Origin: Caulobacter endophyticus
GTDB lineage: Bacteria; Pseudomonadota; Alphaproteobacteria; Caulobacterales; Caulobacteraceae
Assembly: GCF_029543245.1 (NCBI RefSeq)
Contig: NZ_JARQWV010000003.1
Location: 62,001-126,000 of the forward strand
Direction of reading: 5' to 3'
Length of the DNA: 64,000 nucleotides
The stretch's first letter is position 1. Every line of letters starts with the position of its first letter. The notes below the pieces were generated by a model. It worked only from the letters and a program-made list of their open reading frames with translations. It was not told where the DNA came from and made no database searches. Positions 16,202 through 25,925 of the stretch are shown here, one piece after another. A program made the position numbers and the translations under genes.

Positions 16202-17790
16202 GGCGAGGTCCCCAGCACGGCGCGGATATAGGCGTCGGGACGCCCCAGCCAGTCAGCGGTGTGGTCGGCGAAGCTCAGCCCCACCCCGCCGAAGATCGCC
16301 AGCAGCACGCAGGCCGCCAGGAGGCCGCCCATACCCGCCAGCTCGGCGGCGCCCACCACCAGTTCGGGAGCGTCCTCGTCGCGCGCCCACAGCGCGCCGA
16401 CGCCCAGCCGCGTCAAGCCGATCAAGCCCCCGAGGCTGGACAGCGACAGGCCCGCCATCACCGCGATGCTGGCCGGACCGAGCGTGCGCGCCAGACCGTC
16501 CAGCATGGCCAGCTTGCCGATGAAGCCCGATAGCGGCGGCAGGCCGGCGACCATCAGGGTGCAGATCAGGAACGCCCCGCCCAGGGCGGCGACGGCGGCG
16601 GGAATGATCAGACCGGGCTTGTTGCGCTCGTCGTCGTCGAAGGGGTCGCGGTACTCGTCGTCAAACACGGCCCGCTCGCGCTGGGCGCCGGAATCCACGC
16701 CGCGCTGCAGCACCTCGGCCAGCAGGAACAGCGCCCCGCAGGCCAGGGTCGAGCCGATCAGGTAGAAGAGCGCCCCGCCCAGCACCGCCCTGTCGCCGGT
16801 TCCGATCACGGCCAGGATGGTGCCAGACGAGATCATCACCGCGTAGGCGGACGCGCGCGACAGGTCCCGGGCGGCCACCAGGCCGAGCGTGCCGAACGCC
16901 AGGGTCGCCAGGCCGGCGACCAGCAGCCAGTGCTGTCCGAAGTGGGCCGAGGCGCCGGCTTGGTCGCCGAACGCCAGCAGACTGAGACGCAGCACCACAT
17001 AGACCCCGACCTTGGACAGGATCGCGAAGGCGGCGGCGGCCGGCGCGCTGGCCGCCGTGTATGTCGGCGCCAGCCAGAAGCCCAGCGGCCAGGCCGCGCA
17101 CTTGATCAGGAACGCCGTACCGAGGATGGCCGCGCCGACGTGCAGCAGGCCCAGGTTCTCCGGCGCGATCGTGCGCACCTTGAGGGCGAACTCGGCCATG
17201 TTCAGCGTGCCGGTCACGCCATAGAGCACCGACACCCCGATCAGGAACAGCAGCGAGGCCGTCAGGTTGATGGCGATATAGGTCAGGCCCGCCCGGATCC
17301 GAGCCTCGCCCGAGCCGTGCAGGGCCAGGCCGTAGGAGGCCGCCAGCATGATCTCGAAGAAGACGAACAGGTTGAACAGGTCGCCGGTCAGGAAGGCGCC
17401 GTTGACGCCCATGATCAGGAACAGGAACAGGGCGTGGAAACGCGGCCCTGCCCGGTCCCAGCGGGCCAGGGCGAAGGCCAGCACGCCCGCGCCCAGCACG
17501 CTGGTCAGCGCCACCATCATCGCCGACAGGCGGTCGGCGACGAGCACGATGCCGAACGGCGCGTCCCAGTCACCTAGGCGGTAGATCCGCGCGGTGTCGC
17601 CGCCGTCGGCCGCGCCGGTGACGCTTTCGTGCAGCAGGGTCAGGGCGACCAGCAGGATGGCCGCCATCGCCGTCAAGCTGATGACGCTCTTCAGCCGCCG
17701 GCGACGCTCGTCGAACAGCAGCATGGCCGAAGCCATGACCATCGGCAGCAGGATCGGCAGCAGGACGAGATGATGGTCCCAGAGGCTCAT
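16198..17790 (-). CDS. mrpD: Mrp cation/proton antiporter subunit D
   Basis: 530-aa polytopic protein of the NuoL/M/N-like proton-translocating family. The membrane glutamate lies in LFNLFVFFEIMLAASYGLAL and lysines in FLIKCAAWPLGFWLAPTY and LSKVGVYVVLRL, the residues expected for an antiporter-like subunit. About 14 TM helices. 4-nt overlaps on both sides couple it to mrpC and mrpE. Confidence 0.95.
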   Translation of the reverse strand: MSLWDHHLVLLPILLPMVMASAMLLFDERRRRLKSVISLTAMAAILLVALTLLHESVTGAADGGDTARIYRLGDWDAPFGIVLVADRLSAMMVALTSVLGAGVLAFALARWDRAGPRFHALFLFLIMGVNGAFLTGDLFNLFVFFEIMLAASYGLALHGSGEARIRAGLTYIAINLTASLLFLIGVSVLYGVTGTLNMAEFALKVRTIAPENLGLLHVGAAILGTAFLIKCAAWPLGFWLAPTYTAASAPAAAAFAILSKVGVYVVLRLSLLAFGDQAGASAHFGQHWLLVAGLATLAFGTLGLVAARDLSRASAYAVMISSGTILAVIGTGDRAVLGGALFYLIGSTLACGALFLLAEVLQRGVDSGAQRERAVFDDEYRDPFDDDERNKPGLIIPAAVAALGGAFLICTLMVAGLPPLSGFIGKLAMLDGLARTLGPASIAVMAGLSLSSLGGLIGLTRLGVGALWARDEDAPELVVGAAELAGMGGLLAACVLLAIFGGVGLSFADHTADWLGRPDAYIRAVLGTSP

Positions 17791-18131
17791 TCGGCCGGCT
17801 CCCGTCCATCGACGTGGTCGCTGCCCGTCGCGCCGCGCGAGGCCAGCAGCACCACCAGGAACAGGGCGGTCAGGGCAAAGCTGATGACGATGGCCGTCAG
17901 CACCAGAGCCTGGGGCGTGGGGTCGGCGTACAGCTCCGGCCGCTCGGCGCCCTTGGCCGTCACCGGCGCCATGCCCGAACGCAGGCGCCCCATGGAGAAG
18001 ATGAACAGGTTCACCGCATAGGACAGCAGCGACAACCCCATGATGACCTGGAAGGTGCGGGGCCTCAGCAGCAGCCAGGTTCCGGCGGCGGACAGCACGC
18101 CGATGGCGGCCGCGAGCACGAACTCGGTCAT
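17787..18131 (-). CDS. mrpC: Mrp cation/proton antiporter subunit C
   Basis: 114 aa, NuoK-like, three TM helices with the conserved QVIMGLSLLSYAVNLFIFSM and PTPQALVLTAIVISFALTAL. It begins at ATG 18131, overlapping the fused mrpAB gene by 4 nt. Length and motif agree with MrpC/PhaC. Confidence 0.95.
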   Translation of the reverse strand: MTEFVLAAAIGVLSAAGTWLLLRPRTFQVIMGLSLLSYAVNLFIFSMGRLRSGMAPVTAKGAERPELYADPTPQALVLTAIVISFALTALFLVVLLASRGATGSDHVDGREPAE

Positions 18132-21055
18132 GCGCCCTCCTCCGCTTGCGAATGTTCGCCGTCGTCCTTGGCGCGACGCAGCGACTGGTGCGCCAGGGCC
18201 ACGAGCATGAGCACGGTGGCGCCCACCACCAGCAGCACGACTCCCAAATCGAACACCACTGCGCTAGCCAGGGGCACGCGCCCCAGAAGCGGCAGATGCA
18301 CGTACTGGAAGGCCGAGGTCAGGAACGGCCGGTTGAAGCCGATGGCCACCAAGCCGCAGCCGGCGGCGATGGTCAGGCCCCAGCCGATCCAGAGAATCGG
18401 GCGCAGCAGCAGCCGCTCCTCCACCCAGCGCGCGCCGTTGGCCATGTACTGCAGCAGCACGGCGATCGACAGCGCCACCCCGGCGGCGAAGCCGCCGCCC
18501 GGCAGGTCGTGGCCGCGCAGGAACAGATGGACCGCCAGCACGATGACGAACGGGAACATCCAGCGCATGACAACACGCGGGATCAGCATGGTGTCTCGCA
18601 GCGCGTCGCCCGCCTTGCGACCTTCGGCGACCGGCCCCGCACGTTCCCTCGCCTGCTTCTGGTCGGGGGCCGGCAAGCTGTCGCTGGCGGGACGGAAGCG
18701 GCGCAGCAGGGCCAGGACGGTCAGGCCGACAATGCCAAGGACGGTGATCTCGCCGAAGGTGTCGAAGGCCCGGAAGTCGACCAGGATCACGTTGACGACG
18801 TTGCGCCCGCCGCCTTCGCTATAGGCGCGCTCGACGAAGAAGCGCGATACGCCCTCGACCATCGGCCGGCTCATCACGGCGTAGGAGACGAAGGCCAGGG
18901 CCAGGCCGACGACCGCCGCGACGACGAGATCCACACGACGGCGGCGGCGCGAGCGCGAGAGCTCGGCCGGCGCCACCTTGATGTCCTCCAGCCGCTTGGG
19001 CAGCCAGCGCAGGCCCAGCAGCAGCAGGACGGTGGTGACCACCTCGACCAGCAGCTGGGTCAGGGCCAGGTCCGGCGCCGACAGCCAGACGAAGGTGATG
19101 CAGCTGACGAGGCCCGCCCCGCCCATCAGCACCACCGCGGCAAGGCGGTGATACTTGGCCTGCCAGGCGGCCGCGACGGCGCAGCCGCCGCCGGTCAGCC
19201 AGAGCGCCGCGAAGACGAACTCCGACGCGCCGGGCGCGGACCAGGAGGGCCGGATCGCCACGCCCCCCGCGAAGGCCGCGGCCGCACCGGCCGCCAGGGC
19301 GGCCAGAACGACGAGGCGCAGCTGCGGCTGCATCCGCTCGGTTCCCAAGCGGCTCTCGGCCCAGCGCGCGCCCTTGACGACGCCCGTCATGGCCTTCTCG
19401 AACAGGTAGCCGCCGTTCAGGCGCTTCAGGCCCCACGGGCCGCCGCGCGGATTGGTGTTCAGCTTCTGGCCGAAGAGCCCATAGGCCAGCACCCCGCCGG
19501 CGAGGGCCAGCACGCTGAGCAGCAGCGGCAGGTTGAAGCCATGCCAAAGGGCCAGGCTGTAATAAGGCAGGTCATCGAAGCCCAGCACCGCGACGGCGGC
19601 GCTGCGCAGGAACGGACCAACCGTGATCGCCGGCAGCACCCCGACCAGCAGGCAGAGCGCGACCAGGATCTCGACCGGGCGGCGCATCCAGGCCGGCGGC
19701 TCGTGCGGGACCTTGTCGAGCGCCGTGGGCGGCGGGCCGAAGAAGGTCGCCAGGATGAAACGCAGCGAATAGAGCACGCCGAACGCGCTGGCCAAGGTCG
19801 CCAGCACCGGCAGGGCCTTGTTCAGGGCGTGGCCGTCGCTGCCGGCCACCACCTCGGCCAGGAACATCTCCTTGGAGAGAAAGCCGTTCAGCAGCGGCAC
19901 CCCGGCCATGGCCGCGGCCGCGACGATGGCCAGCGTGCCGGTGATGGGCATGAACCTGTAGAGGCCGCTCAGCTTGCGCATGTCGCGCGTGCCGGCCTCG
20001 TGGTCGATGATGCCGGCGGCCATGAACAGCGACGCCTTGAAGGTGGCGTGGTTGACCGTGTGGAAGATCGCCGCGATCGCGCCGAGCGGCGAGCCCAGGC
20101 CCAGCAGCAGCACGATCAGGCCCAGATGGCTGATGGTCGAATAGGCCAGGAGGCCCTTGAGATCGTGCTGGAAGATGGCGCACCAGGCGCCGATCAGCAG
20201 CGTGGCCACCCCCGCCCCGGCCACCACGAAGTACCAGAGCTCGGTCTGGCCGAAGATCGGCCACATGCGCAGCAGCAGGAAGATCCCGGCCTTCACCATC
20301 GTCGCCGAGTGCAGATAGGCGCTGACCGGCGTCGGCGCGGCCATGGCGCGCGGCAGCCAGAAGTGGAACGGGAACTGGGCGCTCTTGGTCAGGGCGCCCA
20401 TCAGCACCAGCGCCAGGGCCACCACGGACCGGGGATCGGCGAGAATGACGCTCTTGGCGGCCAGGACGTCGTCGAGGTCGTAGCTGCCGGCTATCGACCC
20501 AATCAGGATCATGCCGACCAGCAGGCACAGCCCGCCCAGCGCCGTGACCGTCAGCGCCATGCGCGCGCCCTCGCGGGCCGAGGGGTTCTGGTGCCAGTAG
20601 CCGATCAGCAGGAAGGAAAAGAGACTGGTCAGCTCCCAGAAGACCGCCAGCTGGATCAGGTTTCCCGACAGCACCACGCCCTGCATCGCGCCCATGAAGG
20701 CCAGCAGGAACGAGAAGAACCGGGGCACCGGGTCCTTCGGCGACATGTAGTAGCGGGCGTAGAGCACAACCAGCGCCCCGATCCCCAGGATCAGGGCGGC
20801 GAAAATCCACGACAGCCCGTCGAGCCTCAGAACCAGGGTGACGCCCAGCGACGGCAGCCAAGGGATCGCCAACCGCAACACTTCTCCATCGGCGAACATC
20901 GGCCAGAGCGCGGCCAGGCTCACCAGGCAGACCAGCGACACCAGCCAGGAAAGAATCGCCGCCGCCGTGCGGGCGTGACGCGGAAGGCCGGCGGCGACGG
21001 CCGCGCCCAGGAACGGCGCCGCCAGGATCAGGAGAAGGAGCAGGTTGTAGGACAA
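18128..21055 (-). CDS. mrpAB: Fused Mrp antiporter subunit A/B
   Basis: 975 aa. The N-terminal two thirds are MrpA (NuoL-like): membrane Glu in VFWELTSLFSFLLIGYWH, Lys in SATMVKAGIFLLLRMWPIFG, and NHATFKASLFMAAGIIDHEA. The C-terminal part is the MrpA tail plus an MrpB domain (LALTQLLVEVVTTVLLLLGL and FFVERAYSEGGGRNVVNVIL), ending with RGHDLPGGGFAAGVALSIAV. The A-B fusion and six cistrons (AB, C, D, E, F, G) define a group-2 (Pha-type) operon. The complex exchanges Na+ and/or K+ for protons. First gene of the operon; its promoter should lie in 21056-21190. Confidence 0.95.
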   Translation of the reverse strand: MSYNLLLLLILAAPFLGAAVAAGLPRHARTAAAILSWLVSLVCLVSLAALWPMFADGEVLRLAIPWLPSLGVTLVLRLDGLSWIFAALILGIGALVVLYARYYMSPKDPVPRFFSFLLAFMGAMQGVVLSGNLIQLAVFWELTSLFSFLLIGYWHQNPSAREGARMALTVTALGGLCLLVGMILIGSIAGSYDLDDVLAAKSVILADPRSVVALALVLMGALTKSAQFPFHFWLPRAMAAPTPVSAYLHSATMVKAGIFLLLRMWPIFGQTELWYFVVAGAGVATLLIGAWCAIFQHDLKGLLAYSTISHLGLIVLLLGLGSPLGAIAAIFHTVNHATFKASLFMAAGIIDHEAGTRDMRKLSGLYRFMPITGTLAIVAAAAMAGVPLLNGFLSKEMFLAEVVAGSDGHALNKALPVLATLASAFGVLYSLRFILATFFGPPPTALDKVPHEPPAWMRRPVEILVALCLLVGVLPAITVGPFLRSAAVAVLGFDDLPYYSLALWHGFNLPLLLSVLALAGGVLAYGLFGQKLNTNPRGGPWGLKRLNGGYLFEKAMTGVVKGARWAESRLGTERMQPQLRLVVLAALAAGAAAAFAGGVAIRPSWSAPGASEFVFAALWLTGGGCAVAAAWQAKYHRLAAVVLMGGAGLVSCITFVWLSAPDLALTQLLVEVVTTVLLLLGLRWLPKRLEDIKVAPAELSRSRRRRRVDLVVAAVVGLALAFVSYAVMSRPMVEGVSRFFVERAYSEGGGRNVVNVILVDFRAFDTFGEITVLGIVGLTVLALLRRFRPASDSLPAPDQKQARERAGPVAEGRKAGDALRDTMLIPRVVMRWMFPFVIVLAVHLFLRGHDLPGGGFAAGVALSIAVLLQYMANGARWVEERLLLRPILWIGWGLTIAAGCGLVAIGFNRPFLTSAFQYVHLPLLGRVPLASAVVFDLGVVLLVVGATVLMLVALAHQSLRRAKDDGEHSQAEEGA

Positions 21056-21249
21056 AACGGTGGGGGGCCTCCTGCCACGGAACGGGTCTAGCCGGGGTCC
21101 GACGCCTTACAGGCCTCGGGGGTCAGCATAGGAAGACCGTTTCCATGCGTCAAAGCGACGGTTTCCAAAGTCACGCTTCGTCACATATGCCGGTGTTATT
21201 GATATCGATATCATAATGATTGATGCTGTCGCGATCCTAGGGAGGAAAC
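21056..21249. other. Divergent intergenic region mrp / GH28-like gene
   Basis: About 195 bp holding the mrp promoter on one side and the first copy of the locus operator (21200-21213) on the other. Ends with the strong ribosome-binding site GGAGGAA (21241-21247) of the GH28-like gene. Confidence 0.6.
21200..21213. promoter_or_regulatory. LacI-type operator copy 1 (GH28-like gene)
   Basis: Perfect palindrome TGATATCGATATCA, 37 bp before the start codon of the GH28-like gene at 21250. It has the central CG and TG..CA ends typical of LacI-family operators. One of ten copies in the 21-46 kb locus. Confidence 0.85.
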
Positions 21250-22728
21250 ATGAGCCGACAGAAGAACCCGGCCCGCCGCGCCGCCACGGCGCTTGCCGCC
21301 ATGTTGCTGGGGGGCGTGGCCGCTCCTGCGCTGGCCGACACGCTGCTGACCTATCCGGTCCCGCCGCAGCTGATGTACGCGGCGCACAACGACGACTTCA
21401 CCGTGCGGGTGCGCAACCCCGGCGGCGAGTGGCGCGATCTCTACGAGTACCGGGTGCAGGTCGACACCGACACCAAGCAGAACGCCTCGCTGGTCTATTT
21501 CGACTTCGACGGGACGGTCGAGCTGGAGGTGATGAAGAACAACGGCCGCTTCTCCGAGGTCTCGGTCGCGCCGCTGTCCAGCGCAGTGAAGCCTCAGCGC
21601 CAGGGCTCGATCCTGCGCATGACTCTGGACAAGCCCGAGCGCTTCTCGCTGCAGTTCGACGACGACCGCCTGCGCAACCTGCACATCGTGGCCGCCCCCC
21701 CGCCCCCTGCCCGGCCGACCGGGACCGACGTCGTCTATTTCGGACCCGGGCTCCACGTCCCGCCGGCGGGCCTCGACCACTTCCCGGTCAAGTCGGGTCA
21801 GCGCGTCTACATGGACGGCGGCGCGGTGCTGAAGGGCGCCTTCGACCTGAACGGCGTCAGCGACGTGAAGATCAGCGGCCGCGGCCTGCTGTGGGACCCC
21901 GGCCGGGCGATCGACATGGAAAAGGCCCGGAACGTCGAGGTCTCGGACCTGATCATCGTCAACAGCGACCGCAAGGACGCGGCCCGGGTGATGAACATCC
22001 GCAATTCGGAAAACGTCACAGTCAGCCAGCTGACCGGCTTCACCTCCGGCAAGTGGTCGGACGGGATCAACATCTCGACCTCGCGCCACGTGAAGGTGCG
22101 CGACGGCTACCTGCGGGTCTCGGACGACGCCGTGGTGGTCTACGCCGTGGCCGACTGCCCGATCTGCCGCCAGAAAGCCGCCCAGACCGGGATCCCCGAC
22201 ACCAACCCGCCGGGCGACACCTTCGACATCCAGGTCTCGAACATGCGCCTGTGGGTCGACGTCGCCCACGCCCTCTATATCGGCCACTTCGGCGACAACG
22301 CCGATCCGCGCACGATCCGCGACGTGACCTTCGACAACATCGACGTCGCCAACCTGGACGAGGACGATCCCGACTGGGAGGGCGTGATCGCCGCCTACTC
22401 CGGCGACAGCACGCTGATCCGCGACATCACCTTCAGCAACGTGCGGGTCGACCGTATCGAGGAGGGCAAGCTGATCAACATCGTGGCCGGGAACAACCCG
22501 CGCTACAACAAGGCGCCCGGGCGCGGGATCGACGGCCTGAGGATCCAGAACGTCGCCTACACCGGCCAGGGCATGCCCGGCCTGTCGATCATCCGGGGCC
22601 TGTCGCCGCAGACGGCGGTCAAGAACGTGACGATCGAGAACCTGACCATCGGCGGCAAGCCGGTGAAGTCGGCCAAGGACGGCGACGTCGCGGTCAGCGG
22701 AGAGGTTTCCGCCCTCTCCTTCCGCTGA
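21250..22728 (+). CDS. Secreted GH28-like beta-helix glycoside hydrolase (copy 1)
   Basis: 492 aa, signal peptide to about residue 30 (APALADT). The N-terminal beta-sandwich (HNDDFTVRVRNPGGEWRDLY) is followed by a right-handed beta-helix with repeated turns (NVEVSDLIIVNSDRKDAARV and later). Polygalacturonase-type acidic pairs appear as KWSDGINIS and VSDDAVVVYA, with HALYIGHFGD in the place of the GHG motif. The classical NTD of GH28 is replaced by WSDG, so substrate may differ from polygalacturonan; an alternative is a GH49-like architecture. An insert with CPIC (about 300) is absent from the paralogue at 34945-36375. Start has GGAGGAA 2 nt before ATG. Operator copy 1 lies just upstream. Confidence 0.85.
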   Translation: MSRQKNPARRAATALAAMLLGGVAAPALADTLLTYPVPPQLMYAAHNDDFTVRVRNPGGEWRDLYEYRVQVDTDTKQNASLVYFDFDGTVELEVMKNNGRFSEVSVAPLSSAVKPQRQGSILRMTLDKPERFSLQFDDDRLRNLHIVAAPPPPARPTGTDVVYFGPGLHVPPAGLDHFPVKSGQRVYMDGGAVLKGAFDLNGVSDVKISGRGLLWDPGRAIDMEKARNVEVSDLIIVNSDRKDAARVMNIRNSENVTVSQLTGFTSGKWSDGINISTSRHVKVRDGYLRVSDDAVVVYAVADCPICRQKAAQTGIPDTNPPGDTFDIQVSNMRLWVDVAHALYIGHFGDNADPRTIRDVTFDNIDVANLDEDDPDWEGVIAAYSGDSTLIRDITFSNVRVDRIEEGKLINIVAGNNPRYNKAPGRGIDGLRIQNVAYTGQGMPGLSIIRGLSPQTAVKNVTIENLTIGGKPVKSAKDGDVAVSGEVSALSFR

Positions 22729-22732
22729 ACGC

Positions 22733-22764
22733 AAAAAAGAAGGGCGCCGTCGTCGACGGCGCCC
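22733..22764 (-). terminator. Intrinsic terminator of the TBDR gene at 22791-25700
   Basis: On the minus strand a 10-bp perfect stem (GGGCGCCGTC pairing with GACGGCGCCC, loop of 3) at 22764-22742 is followed by TTCTTTTTT (22741-22733). It lies 27 bp past the receptor stop codon. On the plus strand the hairpin has no U-run, so it is not a good terminator for the convergent GH28-like gene. Confidence 0.88.
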
Positions 22765-22790
22765 CAAGGCGGGACTTGATGCGACGGCGG

Positions 22791-25700
22791 TCAGCCGCCG
22801 AACTTGTAACGCAGGCTGATCCCGTAGACCCGGCCGTTCATGAAGTACTGGCGCAGGATGTCGGTGTCGTAGCCGCCGTCCGGCTCGCCGACGTAGCGGA
22901 TCGGCGCCTTGTTGGTCAGGTTCGAGGCCGTCAGCGACAGGGTCAGGTCGTCGCGCAGATTGAGGTTCACCGAGGCGTCGAGCAGGCCGTAGCCCTTCAG
23001 GTAGCGGCCATCGATCGGATTGGGCGAGATGCCGAACAGCACGTAGTCAGAACGATAGGTGTAGACGAGGCGCGCCGAGACCTTCTTGTTCTCGTAGAGA
23101 CCGGCCAGGCTCCAGTTCTGGTCGGACTGGAACGGCTGGCGCACCTTGACGACCTGGCCGCCGATCACGATCGGAAGCTCGGTCTTGACCCAGGTGTACG
23201 AGCCCTGGACCCCGAAATCGTGCAGGACCTCGGGCAGGAAGTCGTAGTCGAAGAAGGTCTGGGCGGCGAGCTCGACGCCCTTGGCGAAGCCCGGGTCGGC
23301 GTTCTGGGTCTGGGTGATGCGGAACTGGCCGGTCGGGCAGTTGTTGGGCGTAACCCCGCTGTAGGGCTGCGAGGTCGCCACCGTCTGGCAGCTCTCTACC
23401 CCGATCGGGAAACCGTCGACCTTCTTGTAGAAGGCCGCGGCGGAGACATAGCTGGTCGGGCCGAAATACTTCTCCAGCGACAGGTCGTAGCTGTAGGCCC
23501 GCAGCGGCTGCAGGTTGGCGTTGCCCTGGCTGCCGGTTCCGCTGGTCAGGTTGACCGTCACGGTCGGGTTGATGTCGCCAACGCTGGGCCGCGTCATGCC
23601 CTTGCCGAAGCCGAAGCGCAGCAGCAGGTCGTCCTGGATGTAACCCGTCAGGTTCAGGGTCGGTAGCACGTCGGTGTAGCTGTTGCCCTGGCTGCGGGCG
23701 ACGATCACCGGCGTTCCGCCCGTGGTGTCGGTGACCCGCGCCTCGGCGTCCAGATTGGTGCGCACCACCCGCACGCCGGCGTTGCCGCGAATGCGGTCGT
23801 TCAGGAAGGCGAAGTCGACGACGCCGTAGCCGGCCAGGGTCTCTTCCACCGCCTTGCGGCGCGACAGCAGCACTTCAGGCAGCGAGTCCTCGGCGGGGAT
23901 GCCGGCCAGGGCGAAGCGGTTGCGGACGTTGTCGCCCAGCAGGACGTCGGGCGAGAAGGTCAGGAAGCCGCCCGAATAGCCCGCCTCGCCGTCGAACCAG
24001 TTGGTGTGCGAGCCGGCGACCAGATCCTGCACGGTCGACGCGAGGATCCCGTTCGACTGGCTGGCCGTCAGGGCCAGGCCGTCTGTCGTCAGGTTCTTGC
24101 CGCTGAAGGAGTAGTTGTAGAACCTCGACTTCTTTCGGTAGTAGCGCGCACCGAACTTCACGGCCTTGATGAAGCTGTCGTTGATACGCAGCTTGCCGTC
24201 GAACTGGGCGGCCAGGCCGGCGTCGTCATAGACGTTGTTGGTGCCGTTGGCGTAGTTCAGCAGCACCCAGTTGGCGGGGTTCGACAGGTCAGGCCCGCTG
24301 ATCGACAGGCGTTGGGGCGTTCCGACCGTGCGGGTCACATCCCAGGCCAGGCCCGCGCGCGGGGTCATGGTCACCGAGCGGTTGTCCTGGTGCTGGTCGG
24401 CCTTGACGTAGGAGAGGTCGGCCTTGAGGTCGAGGTTGTCGGTCGGCGACCACTTGGCGCCGCCGGCCAGGATCCAGGTCTTGTAGATGCGGTGCTCGTC
24501 GCCGCCGATCGACGAGAAGCCCGAACCCAGGAACGTGCCGCTGTCGAAGCGCTGACCGGCCAGCACCTCGTCCTCGCCGCCGTTGGCGTTGCGGTTGGCC
24601 AGGCCCTCGGTGGTGCTAAACGGGGTGGTCGTCAGCCCCTGGACGTAGCGGCTGTCAGCGCCGTTCAGGAAGCGATAGCCCTGATGGTAGAGATAGGAGT
24701 TGTAATTGCCGTCGACATAGAACTCGAGGCCCGGGCGGACCTTCCACTGGAAGGCGCCGGCGAAGCCCTCGCGGGTGCGCTGGATGTCCTCCTCGTTCAC
24801 GTTGATCTGCACGCCGGCCATGTTGACCAGGTTGGCGCGGTCGGCGGCGCTGAGGGCCAGCGGATTGGTCACGTCGGCCAGGAAGGCGACGTCGCTGCGG
24901 CCGGCATAGGCCTGGTTGTAGGCGCTGTTGCCGATGTACTCGGCGCTGTTCGCGCGCACCACGCGGCGCAGATTGGTCCCGCCGGGACCGGGCGCGTTGT
25001 CGGACCGGTTCCAGCTCTTCTGGTAGTTGGCGCCCAGCAGCAGGCCCATCTCGCCGTCGCCGACGTCCCACTTGTGCGAGACGAGGCCGAAGTATTCCGG
25101 CTGCATCTGCTTGACCATGTCGTTGTAGCGGCCGGAGATCGCCACACTGCCCGACATCTTCGGCAGATCGAGCGGGCGGCGGGTCTTGATGTCCACCAGG
25201 CCGCCGATGCCGCCCTCGATGTGCTCGGCCGAGGGGTTCTTGTAGACGTCCAGGCCCGCGATCATGCCGGGGATAGCGGCCTCGATGTTGAACTCGCTGC
25301 CGCCGGCGGTGAAGTACGAGCGGCCGTCGACCTGCGAGGCGGTCTGGCCCGACAGGCCGCGGATCGTCAGCCCCGAACCGGCGCCGACCGGCGAGGCGCC
25401 CTCCCCGCCGTAGCGATAGCCCTGCACGCCCGGAATGCGGGTCAGGGTCTCGGCGACGTTGGGGTCGGGCAGCTTGCCGATGTCCTCGGCGCGGATGGAG
25501 TCGACGACCTCCATGGTGTTCTTCTTGACCTGCACGGCCGACTGCAGGCTCTGGCGGATGCCGGTGACGACCACCTCCTCCACCGCTTCGTCGGCGGCCG
25601 GCGCCGGCGCGGTCTGGGCGTGGGCGGCGCCGAACGCGCCCAGCGCGACGGCCAGCGTCGAGGCGGTCAGAAACAGACGCGATTGAACTTCGGACTTCAT
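22791..25700 (-). CDS. TonB-dependent receptor of the polysaccharide locus (copy 1)
   Basis: 969 aa. Signal peptide (about 1-29, GAFGAAHAQT), TonB-box region VEEVVVTGIRQSLQSAVQVK, plug with DSIRAEDIGKLPDPNVAETL and LTIRGLSGQTASQVDGRSYF, large barrel ending YGISLRYKFGG. The open frame runs back to 25892, but ATG 25700 starts a perfect signal peptide and has AGGAGG 7 nt upstream, so I use it. It should import oligosaccharides across the outer membrane. Operator copy 2 lies about 165 bp upstream, and a clear terminator follows the stop. Confidence 0.95.
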   Translation of the reverse strand: MKSEVQSRLFLTASTLAVALGAFGAAHAQTAPAPAADEAVEEVVVTGIRQSLQSAVQVKKNTMEVVDSIRAEDIGKLPDPNVAETLTRIPGVQGYRYGGEGASPVGAGSGLTIRGLSGQTASQVDGRSYFTAGGSEFNIEAAIPGMIAGLDVYKNPSAEHIEGGIGGLVDIKTRRPLDLPKMSGSVAISGRYNDMVKQMQPEYFGLVSHKWDVGDGEMGLLLGANYQKSWNRSDNAPGPGGTNLRRVVRANSAEYIGNSAYNQAYAGRSDVAFLADVTNPLALSAADRANLVNMAGVQINVNEEDIQRTREGFAGAFQWKVRPGLEFYVDGNYNSYLYHQGYRFLNGADSRYVQGLTTTPFSTTEGLANRNANGGEDEVLAGQRFDSGTFLGSGFSSIGGDEHRIYKTWILAGGAKWSPTDNLDLKADLSYVKADQHQDNRSVTMTPRAGLAWDVTRTVGTPQRLSISGPDLSNPANWVLLNYANGTNNVYDDAGLAAQFDGKLRINDSFIKAVKFGARYYRKKSRFYNYSFSGKNLTTDGLALTASQSNGILASTVQDLVAGSHTNWFDGEAGYSGGFLTFSPDVLLGDNVRNRFALAGIPAEDSLPEVLLSRRKAVEETLAGYGVVDFAFLNDRIRGNAGVRVVRTNLDAEARVTDTTGGTPVIVARSQGNSYTDVLPTLNLTGYIQDDLLLRFGFGKGMTRPSVGDINPTVTVNLTSGTGSQGNANLQPLRAYSYDLSLEKYFGPTSYVSAAAFYKKVDGFPIGVESCQTVATSQPYSGVTPNNCPTGQFRITQTQNADPGFAKGVELAAQTFFDYDFLPEVLHDFGVQGSYTWVKTELPIVIGGQVVKVRQPFQSDQNWSLAGLYENKKVSARLVYTYRSDYVLFGISPNPIDGRYLKGYGLLDASVNLNLRDDLTLSLTASNLTNKAPIRYVGEPDGGYDTDILRQYFMNGRVYGISLRYKFGG

Positions 25701-25864
25701 GGCTTCCCCTCCTGCGGAGCCTACGCCCGATAAGCCGGCGCGGCCCGTCAGATCCCGCGCGAGGCGGGCTTTCCCTGTTGGCTCGGGCGCTTGGCGCGCC
25801 CGCTCTGTTTCACTCCCGGGTCGGGGCGTCGCCTGGGCGGCGATCTTCTCCAACCACATAATCT

Positions 25865-25878
25865 TGTTATCGATATCA
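25865..25878. promoter_or_regulatory. LacI-type operator copy 2 (TBDR)
   Basis: TGTTATCGATATCA, one mismatch from the perfect palindrome, between the lyase stop codon and the receptor start at 25700. Same TG..CG..CA pattern as the other copies. Confidence 0.8.
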
Positions 25879-25925
25879 TAAATCGCTGGCAAGAGCTTTT
25901 GTCAGACAAATGCGATGATTGCGCT

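Noticed and set aside
18146-21091. A long plus-strand open frame opposite mrpAB
   Set aside because: Composition is dominated by His/Gln/Arg/Gly with no motif; the minus-strand frame is a clear Mrp subunit.
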